Source: Dactylonectria macrodidyma (Eukaryota > Ascomycota > Sordariomycetes > Hypocreales > Nectriaceae). Taken from it: a stretch of DNA of 64,000 nucleotides. The notes beneath the pieces were generated by a model. It saw only the letters and a list, made by a program, of their open reading frames with translations, searched no databases and was not told where the DNA came from. The DNA lies in contig JAGMUV010000003.1 of the NCBI GenBank assembly GCA_020744425.1, positions 744,001 to 808,000 of the forward strand. Reading direction: 5' to 3'. This document shows, piece by piece, positions 36,685-46,463 of the stretch (position 1 is its first letter; the number at the start of each line of letters is the position of its first letter). A program made the position numbers and the translations under genes.

Positions 36685-37800
36685 CTAGACATGCCCAGTT
36701 GATGCTCGGGCGGGCAGTGGTTGACCCACGACTGCCACAGCCATCTGATGCGCATATCGAATGACATTGCGCAAGCCTTCCCTGGTGCTGGCCCCTGTGT
36801 CCGCGTATCTGGCACAGAACTGTGTGATGAAGGCTCTGTAAAGCGATTCATCGATTGGAGTGTCCGGCATTACCCCGTTCCGGAGGCCATTGGCCAACGC
36901 GTATACAGCTTTACGGTAGATTCTTCCCGGGCCGTCAGTCCATTGCCACAGTGCCTAACCCACAGAACCTGTTAGTTCCGGTCTCAATCTATCGCTCGGT
37001 GGGAAGCCAACGTACCTTAGTCGCCTAGACCACTTGGCTTGCATCTTCCATGCTGAAGGCATCCCGTCCCTGCATCATGTTGCGGATGATGCCCTAGTTT
37101 TGTTGGAGGTCGTCATCCTCCTCCTCCTCCTCCTCCTCGTTCTTCGTCGTAGGTGATGGATGCACGCCCAAGAGCTCATCCTTATGCTCCCTAACGTACC
37201 GCTTGCTATAGTCACAGATATTCGCGTGGTACGCACACTTCCGCTTCCCAGCCTGTGTCTCGGAGATATTGCGTGTCCACTCGCTGTAATAAACCACCCT
37301 GTCTCCGGGATTTCTCGGTATCGGGGCAATACGATAGAGCCCGTCCTGTTTGTTGTGTAAGAGATTCAGATTGCAGTTCTTGTGATCCAGTTGTTTCACG
37401 ATGATGCCGGTTCTCTCTGCCGTCTTGACAAAGTTTATCGATTTGGCATAATCGAAGTCTTGAAGACCAGACAACCTTTCCCATGCCTTAGGAATCGTGG
37501 GAACTTCAGGCAAGAGTTCTCCCACGACGATAACCAGATCATTTCTGTCTCGGTTAGCGGCCAAAATACGAGCAGGAGTAGCCATGCTTACTGGCAGACA
37601 TCAGTTGTGTCAAGTGCCATCTTGCTCCATTCTTGCTCGTCCCTAGACTCGAATTCGATGCCTAAGGTGAGACTAGCCTTCTTGCTATCCGCTGGCCCAT
37701 CCTTCCGAATGCGGATGACGCGATATGGGACTCTGTCTTCTTTGCCAATGTCGTAAGCCCATCCATGGGGGCTGAAGGCAAAATCGCGAGGTGTGCTCAT
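36685..37800 (-). pseudogene. Decayed three-exon gene of unknown function
   Basis: A reading frame starting MSTPRDFAFSPHGWAYDIG at 37800 can be followed through an intron at 37545-37591 (GTAAGC, GCTAAC branch, ACAG) into ERLSGLQDFDYAKSINFV and a C-rich GKRKCAYHANICDYSKR segment. A Glu/Asp run leads into TAG at 37094-37096. The frame continues as GIIRNMMQGRDAFSMEDASQ, a second TAG at 37025-37027, an intron at 36955-37015 with a CTAAC branch site, and then LWQWTDGPGRIYRKAVYAL and GLRNVIRYAHQM to a third TAG at 36685. Splice sites and frame are preserved while three stops sit where Gln codons would be, each explicable by one C-to-T change. I do not recognise the family. If annotated as active, only the first 219 residues would be made. 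Confidence 0.6.
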
Positions 37801-38379
37801 CGTGGGTAAAGAATGCCCCAGGGCAGTGGTGTTTCTTTGGTAACGAGGGGATGAGGCGATGTGAGATGTGAGGATGAGAGGATGCAAGGGAGATGCTTCA
37901 ACTGTGGAGTTTGGAGAACCAAATTTCACAGTGAATCACTGTCGCCTCTAGGCTTCTATGCTGCCATTCTGCCCGCAAACTGGCGCAGACGATGGAATCT
38001 TCGAAAAGTGTTTGTTTTCCCCCAGAACTCCCTAGTCTCACTCTTTCTATCGTGGTGGTTCCGTGATTCCTGTCATCGCTCATTTGCAAGCAATCCAAAA
38101 CACTCTACGCGTACCACGAACTCAATCAGCCTCTCGCTTGCAGGGCTTTGCATTTCAACAACTTGGCCTCATCATTTGGAAACTTCTTCTGGCGACTCAG
38201 CCTCACATTCTCCTGACACAGGAGGAAACAATACAATTGTCCCCTCGTTGAAACGAAGCCCAGGTGTCCGATCAAGAGGCAAGAAAGGGTGATGAAGATA
38301 AATGAATCGTAGGTAATGCATTGCGGCAAGAGCTATGACTTCCAAGATAAACTATCAGTATCAATAAACAAGACGATAT
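37801..38379. other. Spacer between relics
   Basis: No gene supported. Short ORFs on both strands lack motifs. Confidence 0.4.
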
Positions 38380-38851
38380 CTAATCAAGCCCACGTGGGAA
38401 CACGGAGGACCATTCGCCACTCTCAGTGGCCTTTCGTTCGATGTACATTATATTTCCATCGACTCTGGTTCCAATCCAGTAATGAGGGAACTTTCCCATA
38501 ACGACCAATTGTTCGAGAATAGACACATGGGCACCAATGCGACGAATGAGAGCGGCATACCACTTATTGATTTCGGAGGTGTTCGAATACACCACCATCA
38601 GCTCTTGTCCAGTCGCTGCGCACAAATCTGGGCTAAGTCGATTCCGCCAGAGAGTAAAAGCGAAACGTGTGGTGTCTCCTGGCAAGAACAAGGACTAGGC
38701 CCGCGATTTGGACATCCTGATGCATAGATACAGTTAGCTGCAAGTCCGTACACATGAGTACCCCGAGATCACGGTACCAGAAGGACGAGAAGAGAAATAG
38801 GATAATAATTTACCAATGCCTCCCATAGGTCTTGGCTATTCGTAGTCATTC
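38380..38851 (-). pseudogene. Decayed two-exon gene, unknown function
   Basis: A start (MTTNSQDLWEAL at about 38849) precedes an intron with donor GTAAAT and a GCTAAC branch, acceptor CATCAG. The second exon starts DVQIAGLVL. The frame must then shift by one base near 38690 to enter a 100-codon open stretch (FLPGDTTRFAFTLWRNRLSP and onward) ending VFPRGLD at 38380. The long second part looks like real protein (Trp, Tyr and Arg spread as in a folded domain), but I cannot name it. The frameshift and the decayed neighbours argue that it is a pseudogene. Confidence 0.45.
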
Positions 38852-39418
38852 TTATGGGAGATTCATTTTCGGAAAGGATAAGCCAGTAAGCCACTTGGGA
38901 AGATGTTTCAGGCGTGTCCCGAACTCTCCCACTTGCTCAGGATCAAACTGGACCTCTAGAGTGAGACTCTTGAGGGAACTCATCATCGAAATGGCATCAG
39001 CAATGCAATGAGGAAGGCTAAAGGTACCTCGTTGTTGACAGCAGGGTAATTGCCTGCCCTTACCCAATCCAAGGCAGGCGCTGCCTCTCTCAAAGCAATG
39101 GTTGCAATCCTGCGAGACGAAAGTCGGTGCATGTTTGATGATGTACAAGAGAAAGAGTGGGAGGCTACCTGAGTGATTTGCGCATAGTGAACATCTCGGG
39201 TCTGGCCTCTCGATGAGGAATGTCCTCAGCATGTTCAAAAGATGTGTTGGTGTATCGTCAAATCGAACTTCCCTGAAGAGGCTCGATGTAAAGAATTCGC
39301 GCAAACTTTTTCGCGCGAGTTGACTTATTTAAGTCGCCGTGTTTGCAAAAAGACCCGATAGCTGCAAGACATTCTGGGGGAGCCTCTCAATAGCTTGAGA
39401 CGATTCTGAGGACGCCAT
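38852..39418 (-). pseudogene. F-box/LRR-like pseudogene
   Basis: The frame from ATG 39418 reads MASSESSQAIERLPQNVLQL, then SGLFANTAT, a TAA stop at 39329-39331, and ISQLARKSLREFFTSSLFRE-VRFDD. This is an F-box pattern (LPxxVLxL...SRxLR...LFREVRF), and the stop replaces a Gln-type codon (CAA to TAA). Downstream come ISMMSSLKSLTLEVQF and LKHLPKWLTGLSF, leucine-rich-repeat-like segments. A probable intron (GTAGCC...CGCAG) interrupts the middle. The same order of segments occurs in the plus-strand gene at 45207-46463 (LMSNLRRLALDIEF), so the two are related. Intact versions would be substrate adaptors of SCF ubiquitin ligases. Confidence 0.6.
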
Positions 39419-39565
39419 ATCCTGAAACAGCTAGACTTAGCTATATATGCCCACATACCAGGGCAGAGGATGCTCATGATTACTACGTAGGGTACTAACG
39501 CGTGGGCGCCGTCAGGTTGTGGGGGTGCGATCGAGGGAAATTGAGATCGAAAAACAGTGGCGGGT

Positions 39566-39763
39566 TTGCAAAGGAGCAATCTTAGCCAAAGGAAAGAGGA
39601 GACGAAGTGATGCTGAGTAAAAAAGACTGAGTTGCAATAGTGTAGTCTTGGTCCAAGTGGAGAAGCTATGAAGCGATATCGAACAACAAAGGTCGAGTTG
39701 CAGGGGTGATGTCTTAGCCTAGGAGGAGAGATGAAGCGATTTCGACGAAGGACGTAATGTTAG
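39566..39763. repeat. 66-bp minisatellite, three diverged copies
   Basis: Copies begin with TTGCA at 39566, 39632 and 39698, exactly 66 bp apart. Each carries a GTCTTAGCC-like segment followed by GAAGCGAT-like sequence. The copies are imperfect, so the array is old. It lies just upstream of the decayed F-box gene. Confidence 0.7.
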
Positions 39764-39869
39764 GCAGCAATGTGACTGAATGCAGTGAGCATGGGCAGTA
39801 AGTTGGTAGGGCTAGGCTTCTACAATGATTCAAACTCCAAATCACATCTGTCTTGCACCACCCACTTCT

Positions 39870-40150
39870 CTTTTCAAGCATTTATACCCTAAGTCATAAA
39901 GTTTCATATCTCAGGTCACAATGTTTTACACTACAAGTCACACCTCTGCCTTTCTTTACCCATCTATTTCATTAAGCAGACTTCAAGCTCTTCCATTGAC
40001 ACTTCACGTTTTAATCTCTGTCATACAATATCCACTCCTCACGTTGAGCAGGCCTCAAACTTTTGCATTCACATTCCAAACTCAACCTCTGCCATACTTC
40101 ACCAACCTCCCTCGTCAAGCAGGCCCAAACCTCACGCATTTTCCCTTCTA
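39870..40150. repeat. 72-bp minisatellite, three or more diverged copies
   Basis: CCTCTGCC/ATCTCTGTC/CCTCTGCC landmarks at about 39944, 40016 and 40087 give a 71-72-bp period. Each unit contains a TTAAGCAG or TGAGCAGGC core, then TTCAAGCTC or CTCAAACTT, and a run of CA-rich sequence. A weaker fourth copy may precede them. Unrelated in sequence to the 66-bp array. Confidence 0.6.
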
Positions 40151-40497
40151 GTTTGCAGCAGCCACTGCGTACAACAATGATATAATGAATGGGTAAAATC
40201 CACCAATTTCTGCACCACAACCCACTTCTTTTTTTCAGCTCAGTGATAGCTAAAAACACGTTCTCTCATAACGCGAAACGACTATACCAACCACTACACT
40301 CGGAAGTGTACAATGGCTTGAGGAAGAACATCACACACCAATTTACTTTGTTCGCCAAACTCAAACCATTCGCTCCCCTCATAAAACATCACTAAATTAT
40401 AGGATAAGGGCAAGCTAAAACAGGCCGATGTTATGCTAATGTAGTCTACAGCATCCATAATTTAGGATCGTGCGAGTAATTAGAAAACTATATTGCT

Positions 40498-41208
40498 GTG
40501 GAGACAGACAACAGCATGGAAGCAGATACGACTGGAAGCAAAGGCGAACACGAAGGCAAAGGGCGTCGCCCACAACGGGGGAGACGATCAGATCCAAAAT
40601 TCGCTGCTAAATGGCTATCCAGGTTAGCTGGATTACCAGACGAGGCCGTCTTGCCACCAGAAGTGAGCTTAGTAGTCTAGAAGGTACACCAAATTTACCA
40701 CTAGTACCCAGATGAGAAGATGATGGTAGTCTCGGGGTACGTTATCTTCCTACATGTGGTGAGAGAGGCCATGCGTCGCCGGCCTCGAGGCAACGTTATC
40801 CTAGACTCCAGCATCGCGGAGTTCCATGGTGGCATGTCGCTCAACGACAGATCTGAGATTGTCCGACAGTTCAATACCGAGAGCGGTCCCAAGATCATTC
40901 TTTTGAGTGCCGTATCTGGCGGTACGGGGTTGAATCTGTCAGCGGCATCACATATAATCATATGTGAGCCATTTTCGGCGCCGGAGTTGAGGAATCAGGT
41001 GATCAGCTGCGCACATCGTATGCCTCAGACGAAGAATGCGCGCGTTTACGACATGATTGCTGGCCTTTCCGAAATCTATTACTTGAAGATGACAAGCGCG
41101 AAGAAGAAGCAAGGGTTCGCCGATGAAGTAAATCTATTCTTCATTCGACATGACTGCATATCTTGCGCCATGTCTGAGGTGCCAAGTCGCGAGGATCTAA
41201 AAGACTGA
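40498..41208 (+). pseudogene. SNF2-family helicase C-terminal fragment, broken
   Basis: An open frame starting near 40498 has two in-frame TAG stops (40678-40680 and 40702-40704), both where Gln fits, then runs to 41208. It contains the helicase C-terminal half: FHGGMSLNDRSEIVRQFN, motif V LLSAVSGGTGLNLSAASHII and motif VI QVISCAHRMPQTKNARVYD. The N-terminal ATPase half (Walker A, DEAH) is absent upstream, so this is a truncated relic of a SNF2-like DNA-dependent ATPase. In motif VI the family's usual RxHRxGQ has become CAHRMPQ, a further sign of relaxed constraint. Confidence 0.75.
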
Positions 41209-41563
41209 GTGTCTGGCTATTATGAGTGCCCAGGTAAAGCAAGGGGGCAAAGAAAAGCTAGCAAGTTGTCTGCCATGAGCATGGGTAAAGAAAGGGGGCA
41301 AAAAAAGGCCAGCAAGTAGTCTAGTACAAGGACCTTCATGTGGCTTTGGTACCAACGCGATGCTGCGAAATTTACCAAGTTACACTCCACATACCAAAAT
41401 TCTGCACAGTAGGCTCTCCGAGGCTTTCACTCATTTGACGCTCAGCGCGGTGAGAAGATGATACTGAGGAGGGGAAGAGAATGGTGATGTTTTTGATGAG
41501 GCGAAGAATATAAGAACTTGGCAGACACTACCTAGCTAACCCCGAGTCACATTTATTTAGTAG

Positions 41564-41947
41564 CTAAATTCCCTTGTTGAATTCCTTTATAAGATGTTGG
41601 GATCCGGGCCTTTCCGTCTCCTTCGATACTAGATTATCAAAACGATACAACCACTCAACTTCGCGCTGATTCAGTCCCTTTTTAACGTTGGGCGCAGCGG
41701 AGAAAAATCCATGAAGTTGTTGATTGTACGTTTGCTCCTGATCAAATGCGTCGAGGAACTTTCGGAGATCGGCTACCGCGTCGCTGATGGCGCGAGCCTT
41801 CTTGCTTGGCATTTTGAGGACCTTGTCAATGAGTTTGACCATTTTTTGATGTCCCTTTGGGGACTTTTCTATGTTATCCCGTTAGCCGGCGTCCCTTTCT
41901 TTCCCCCGAGCTACCATTTGAGACTTACTTTGGATTTTTTCTCCCAT
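41564..41947 (-). CDS. Small two-exon ORF, unknown function
   Basis: A 19-nt first exon (41947-41929, MGEKIQ) joins 41868-41564 across a 60-nt intron with donor GTAAGT, a GCTAAC branch site and acceptor TAG. The product is 107 aa, Lys-rich at the start (KKSPKGHQKMVKLIDKVLKM), then helical (ARAISDAVADLRKFLDAF) and ending KEFNKGI. The clean splice signals suggest it was once a real gene, and no stop interrupts it, unlike its neighbours. It may be a surviving small gene or the 3' end of a larger lost one. I do not recognise it. Confidence 0.4.
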
Positions 41948-42430
41948 GATGACAGTGACGGGTGTCGGCACAAGCTGAAATTGACATGATGATGTCACAT
42001 TGTTAACAGTATCGTGACTGCAATGTCAACACTATCGAGGATTATGAAGGAGGGGTGGAAGTCCCAAACGAAGAGCAATGAGAGAAGCGGTTGTTATAAG
42101 GCAGAGATGTAACGTGGAGTGCGAGTTGGAGGGCTCGAGGTTGGAAAGGAATTCGAGTGAGGATTGGAGCGTTCAAAGCCTGCTTGACGGTCAACATTTG
42201 ACTAACTATCGAAGTTGGGGACACTCACGTCTTCTAAATGATTCCTGATCTCATCATACCACTAGACCAGACAGCTAGGCCAACAAATCGCCGGGAAGAA
42301 CCCGCAATTTGGTAGCAGTGTCTTTCGCAGCGTCACTGCTACAACTAGGACAGTAAAAGACTTGCCCAAGCCATTGGAGTCGCATCCTCGAATTTTGTAG
42401 ACAGATTTGTATGTGTCTTCGTGCATTAGT

Positions 42431-43250
42431 TCAATCCATCAGGTTGAGACTTGAGAAGCGTTTTTTTTCCCCTCGAAATCGAGAGTTATTCTGAAATAGG
42501 AGGAACAATGCAATTGCTCTAGTACTTCTCGATAGCGGTCTTGACGCCGTTGTTGAATCGGTAGGGAAAGCCGACAGAGAGCCCTCAGAGGCAACTCTTG
42601 TCACTGGTGTCTGCTTGGCGACCGCAAGACGACGGAGGGCAGAGAGAATAGTGATAGCTTGAGCAGGCTCACGGCGATAAAGGGGTGTGACGAACTCGGA
42701 GCGTTCCCGCAACTCCCCCACAGACCCATCGGAGAGCAGACCCAACTGTGCACAGGTTATCAACGAACTCACAAAGCCATAGGAAAACGTACAGCATGGT
42801 TTGTCTACAACTTCATGAACCTCGTTGATAACAAGGCCCGAGTGTTCGATGTAGAGACAGAAAACGGCGATGATGGTGAGCCTAGTCACAATCAGTATGG
42901 GATTCTTGAGCATTGTGTAAATGTGGACTTACATTCCTTCTAGGCTGATGAAGAAACCTTCGTCAGTTAGAATCATCTTGCGGCTAGTGCTTAGACGCTT
43001 CGCTTGAAGGATAGTGGGCGCGACGCCCAGTGACAGTAGAGCCTTGATACCACTCGCTCAGGGCATAGCATCGGTAAGCATAGCGGTAAAGAATGGTGAA
43101 TAAAACAACGCTCAAGGAGCCGAAGAAGAGTCGCAGGCGCGTACTGAAAGAGTTGCGAGATTGCAGGATAACGAAGAAGGAGACCTGAAGAGCGAGACCA
43201 GCGAGGCTTGTTATACTCCTGTATCGTCACGTGTGTGAAACGCAATCATC
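42431..43250 (-). pseudogene. RTA1-like membrane protein pseudogene
   Basis: Several separated minus-strand stretches match RTA1-family seven-helix proteins (lipid-translocating/stress exporters of fungal membranes). SITSLAGLALQVSFFVILQ and FFGSLSVVLFTILYRYAYR are followed by MILTDEGFFISLEGMLTIIA and VFCLYIEHSGLVI. The last two are joined across a 56-nt intron (GTAAGT...GACTAG) at about 42875-42935. A TGA stop (CGA to TGA fits) precedes the first stretch, and a one-base frame change separates the second from the third. A C-terminal open stretch (LGLLSDGSVGELRERSEFVT onward) continues to 42431. The order of helices is right, so this is a broken RTA1-like gene. Confidence 0.55.
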
Positions 43251-43496
43251 ACCGTGATTCATTGTCAGAATCCACTGCAAGCGAGGTAACACTGTTGGTT
43301 GGTTGAGCTTCGCTCTAGTGGCACGTAATTTCGAGGTAAAAGCAGGCAACTCTTGATATTTGCAGTGTGCTTGATTGCCTTGAATACCATGGGCGCCACC
43401 ACTATAGTGATTCATTGCTCCTAGCCAACGGTTTTGTAGGCAATCACCATTGAACGTTTTTGCGGTTTCCCGACCCTTTGGCAAACTCTTCCGCCC

Positions 43497-43650
43497 GAAT
43501 GTAACGACCCCGAGTGCGGTGCCAGCAGGGAATTATGCCCCTCGGATGTTATGACAGATTCCCCAGCAGGCTCGGCACAGCTGCCTTCATTTCATTCGTC
43601 TCTATCTAAGGCCGCCTCTGCTGCAGCTGTTCCTCAATGTGTGCTACGTA
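43497..43650 (+). pseudogene. Fragment of RIB1 5' coding region
   Basis: About 150 bp align with the start of the RIB1 gene (35546-35385, minus). Both contain a CGAACGTGACC/CGAATGTAACG start, GACAGGGAATCATGCCC/GCAGGGAATTATGCCC, and then ATGACAGAxTCxCCAGCxGG encoding [13 protein letters not shown] and an Ala/Ser-rich stretch. The copy has a one-base insertion after TATGCCC and stops resembling RIB1 after about 50 codons. The GTP cyclohydrolase domain is missing. It is a short, inverted, diverged copy 8 kb from the parent gene. Confidence 0.75.
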
Positions 43651-45206
43651 GTGTAATATCCTCTCCATTGCTTAGGTGTAAGTCGACTGAGTGCATTGCA
43701 AAAAGGGGGCCACATCAACATTTGCATAAATAGCTAGCCAACAGTCTACTTATCACAGCGAGCTGAGACGACGTTCGTACATATGACATCCACCATATGG
43801 CATCTGCCTGACAATGCATGGATGAAGAACTTATACGATACATAGGAAGGTATGGATGGACACGAATGCACCAAACCAGAGCAAACAAATGAAACTCAAC
43901 CAGACTCCACTTCCGCCGAGGAGCCTATTGTGAGAGCTAGGCCTGCTCCAGGATCAAGCAGTCGTAGCCGTTTGTGCCATAGGCGTCAGTTGTGTGAGCT
44001 TCATGTTGGTATGCCTTCCGTGTAGGTCATGAGCCTATAACCGTACAATCAAGATATGAGCACCGCTGACGTTTGTAAGGACGACCCTCAGGAATTTGTT
44101 GGGCGATCGGAGCCGCGAAAGAATTGTGCATGTTTCGAAGATGTTTCTTGAAGTTTCCCAACGACTTGAAGAGGCAGGATACACGGGCTTGACGGGGCAA
44201 CCCTGCAAAACTGTGCCACCGTGGACTTGCATGAAATCAGTTCGTAGAGCATGGCGTGTATAAAACACTTCTAGGATGCACATCCATCTCGGGGAGAAGC
44301 GAAGTGGACGTACTCTACATCAAGCCTCGGGTCTCTCGCTGACTGAAAACCAGCCTGGCACTGAGCACAAGCAAATGCCCGCTTGACCTATTGGCTGGTC
44401 GCCAAGGAAGGCTTAATGTGCGACAACCGATTAATCTTGCATATCCGGTGATGGTCATCCGCAGCACCAGGGGTGGTAAGCGTTTGTCGCAGCCGAATTT
44501 GGCATTTGGGCTAAGTTATCGGAACTTGCTTGCTTCATCGCAAGAGGTGCTACAGGAATGCGCACGCTGGCGACGCCTATTGAAGCTCCTTAGCGGGACT
44601 TTTTATCGGAGATCTAATTGTTCAGGTCCTGTCTGCCGGCATAAGTAGTGACTGGCCAAGCCTCTGTCTCTGCCGGTTATGGGATCCAATGAATACCGTG
44701 TGCGGATCTGGCCAATGGTAGCAGAACTTCGGTTCTTGGTCCCCCAGTGAGTCGAGTCGGCGTGGCCAGATCGAGTTGTCTTTCAGGGCAAGGCAATCGG
44801 TGTTTCTTCAATTCGCATCTCCCAGATATCAGTTCTGATAGGGCCAACGTCATCCGCCGTGATACCCATTCTCTTGGACCGGTGTGGACGAGGACAAATC
44901 GAGCATTCTGACTGTCCCGCGTGGCCAATGGTCGCGCAGTACTTCTCAGCCTACCTACCGGCCGCACCTGATACCTTCTAAACAGAAACTGCAACCTCTA
45001 CACACACATTTGGGCAGGTGCGGGATGATAACACGTGAGTGCACTATCCCCTCCCAGAACTGCCTCGTCAATCATGCTTCATGTCTCGCATCGTCTGGGT
45101 CTTGGGCATCTCAGCATCTCCTCGGATACAATCCTCGTTGGTAGCTTCATTCTGCGCAACATATGACCAATCTGCGACTTGATTTAGCAGCCAGGCATAC
45201 TCCACC
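43651..45206. other. Gene-free stretch in the graveyard region
   Basis: No ORF with recognisable motifs. It lies between the RIB1 fragment and the plus-strand F-box-like gene. Confidence 0.4.
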
Positions 45207-46463
45207 ATGGAGTACTCGAGCGCTCCAACAGCGCTGTACAGGTTTTCCATGGAACTTACCTCACTAATTAGTTCATTTCTGAGCCTCCAAAGCCTACATG
45301 CTATTTCTCGAGTGTCGAAGGCCTGTCGATTTCTGTTCGCTAGACACCTTTTCGAAGGGGTTCGGCTCCAAGGCCATCCGAAACTCCTTGCACAACAGCT
45401 GCATGCATTTCACCTAAGTCAGACAAACGCCCCCCAGGTTGACGTGCGGGATCATGTCAGGTAAGGTTCAATTTCCCCTATCCCAGGCATTGCAGGAACG
45501 TCTTTTTGTAATAGCAAACAGGCAAGCTATCATTGGTCTCACAGTCAACTTGAGTCGCAGCCACCCTCAGAGCCAAGATGTCAAGTGGTCGACAAGCCGC
45601 CGTGTCTATCGCGCATTGCCAACAAATATCCTGAAATCTATCCAGCTGATGAGCAACCTTCGTCGTCTAGCCCTAGATATCGAATTCCTCACCTCGAAGC
45701 AAACACGTCGCCTAGTGAATGCTTTAAACTCGGCAGAGACGTTTCGAATCCGACACCTCAAAATTGCTGGCAAGGGACAGTTCGTCCCAGTTTTTATCAA
45801 GCACTGTTGCCCATGTACCTTGATTGATCTTACCATCATCACGGACACTCAATCCGCAGGGTACATTGCGGCCGTTGAAACACTGCAAAGAACTCACAAG
45901 GCTTCAAGTCGCCTTTGATCTACAGGCTCCCTGGAAATATGGCATAAGGAGAATTGCCAGGGACTTTCGTCACCTCGAGTGGCTGGCGCTTTCTGACGAC
46001 GGACTTTCCCAAAATAAGTGGTACCGGAAGGTTTCTCTTGAATTTATATCAGTATGACTCTGCCCCATGCTCCATCTCCATAACGTTCGTACGAAGTTAT
46101 CGTTACTCGGATCATTCATGACGCGCACCTAACACACATCGGCCTAACCAATATGCACAGCAGAAACCAGCAATTAGGGACATGAGGTACTTTATGACGG
46201 AGTTCCCAAAGCTCAGATGCATGTCCTTCCCAAAACTACGAAAGTTCTGTGTAGTGATACCACCAAGAGTCTACAGAGGCACCAGGATTAAGAAGGACGA
46301 GAAAATGGACCACAGCAATGAAAGCTTCTACCATGTCCCTTTTGTGGAGGTCCCTATGAGACTATATGGGTGCTCTGTCAAATCCGATGCTAGAGAAAAT
46401 GGCCACAGTTGGAGTTGGGACTTGGCAGGGGAAAGATGGCTGGATGAGGAGGCTGGGAATTGA
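45207..46463 (+). pseudogene. F-box/LRR-like gene with one frameshift
   Basis: Exon 1 (45207-45460) reads an F-box-like FSMELTSLISSFLSLQSLHA, then ISRVSKACRFLFARHLFEGV. Introns at 45461-45521 (GTAAGG...ACAG) and 46052-46160 (GTATGA, CCTAAC branch, CACAG) keep frame. Exon 2 holds leucine-rich-repeat-like LMSNLRRLALDIEF and IRHLKIAG. Between about 45860 and 45900 the frame must shift by one base to enter LKHCKELTRLQVAFDL and FRHLEWLALSDDG, which then splices cleanly into the last exon (MRYFMTEFPKLRCM to the stop at 46463). Apart from that shift no stop occurs, so this copy decayed recently or the base is a sequencing error. Related to the pseudogene at 38852-39418. An intact form would be an SCF-type ubiquitin-ligase adaptor. 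Confidence 0.6.
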
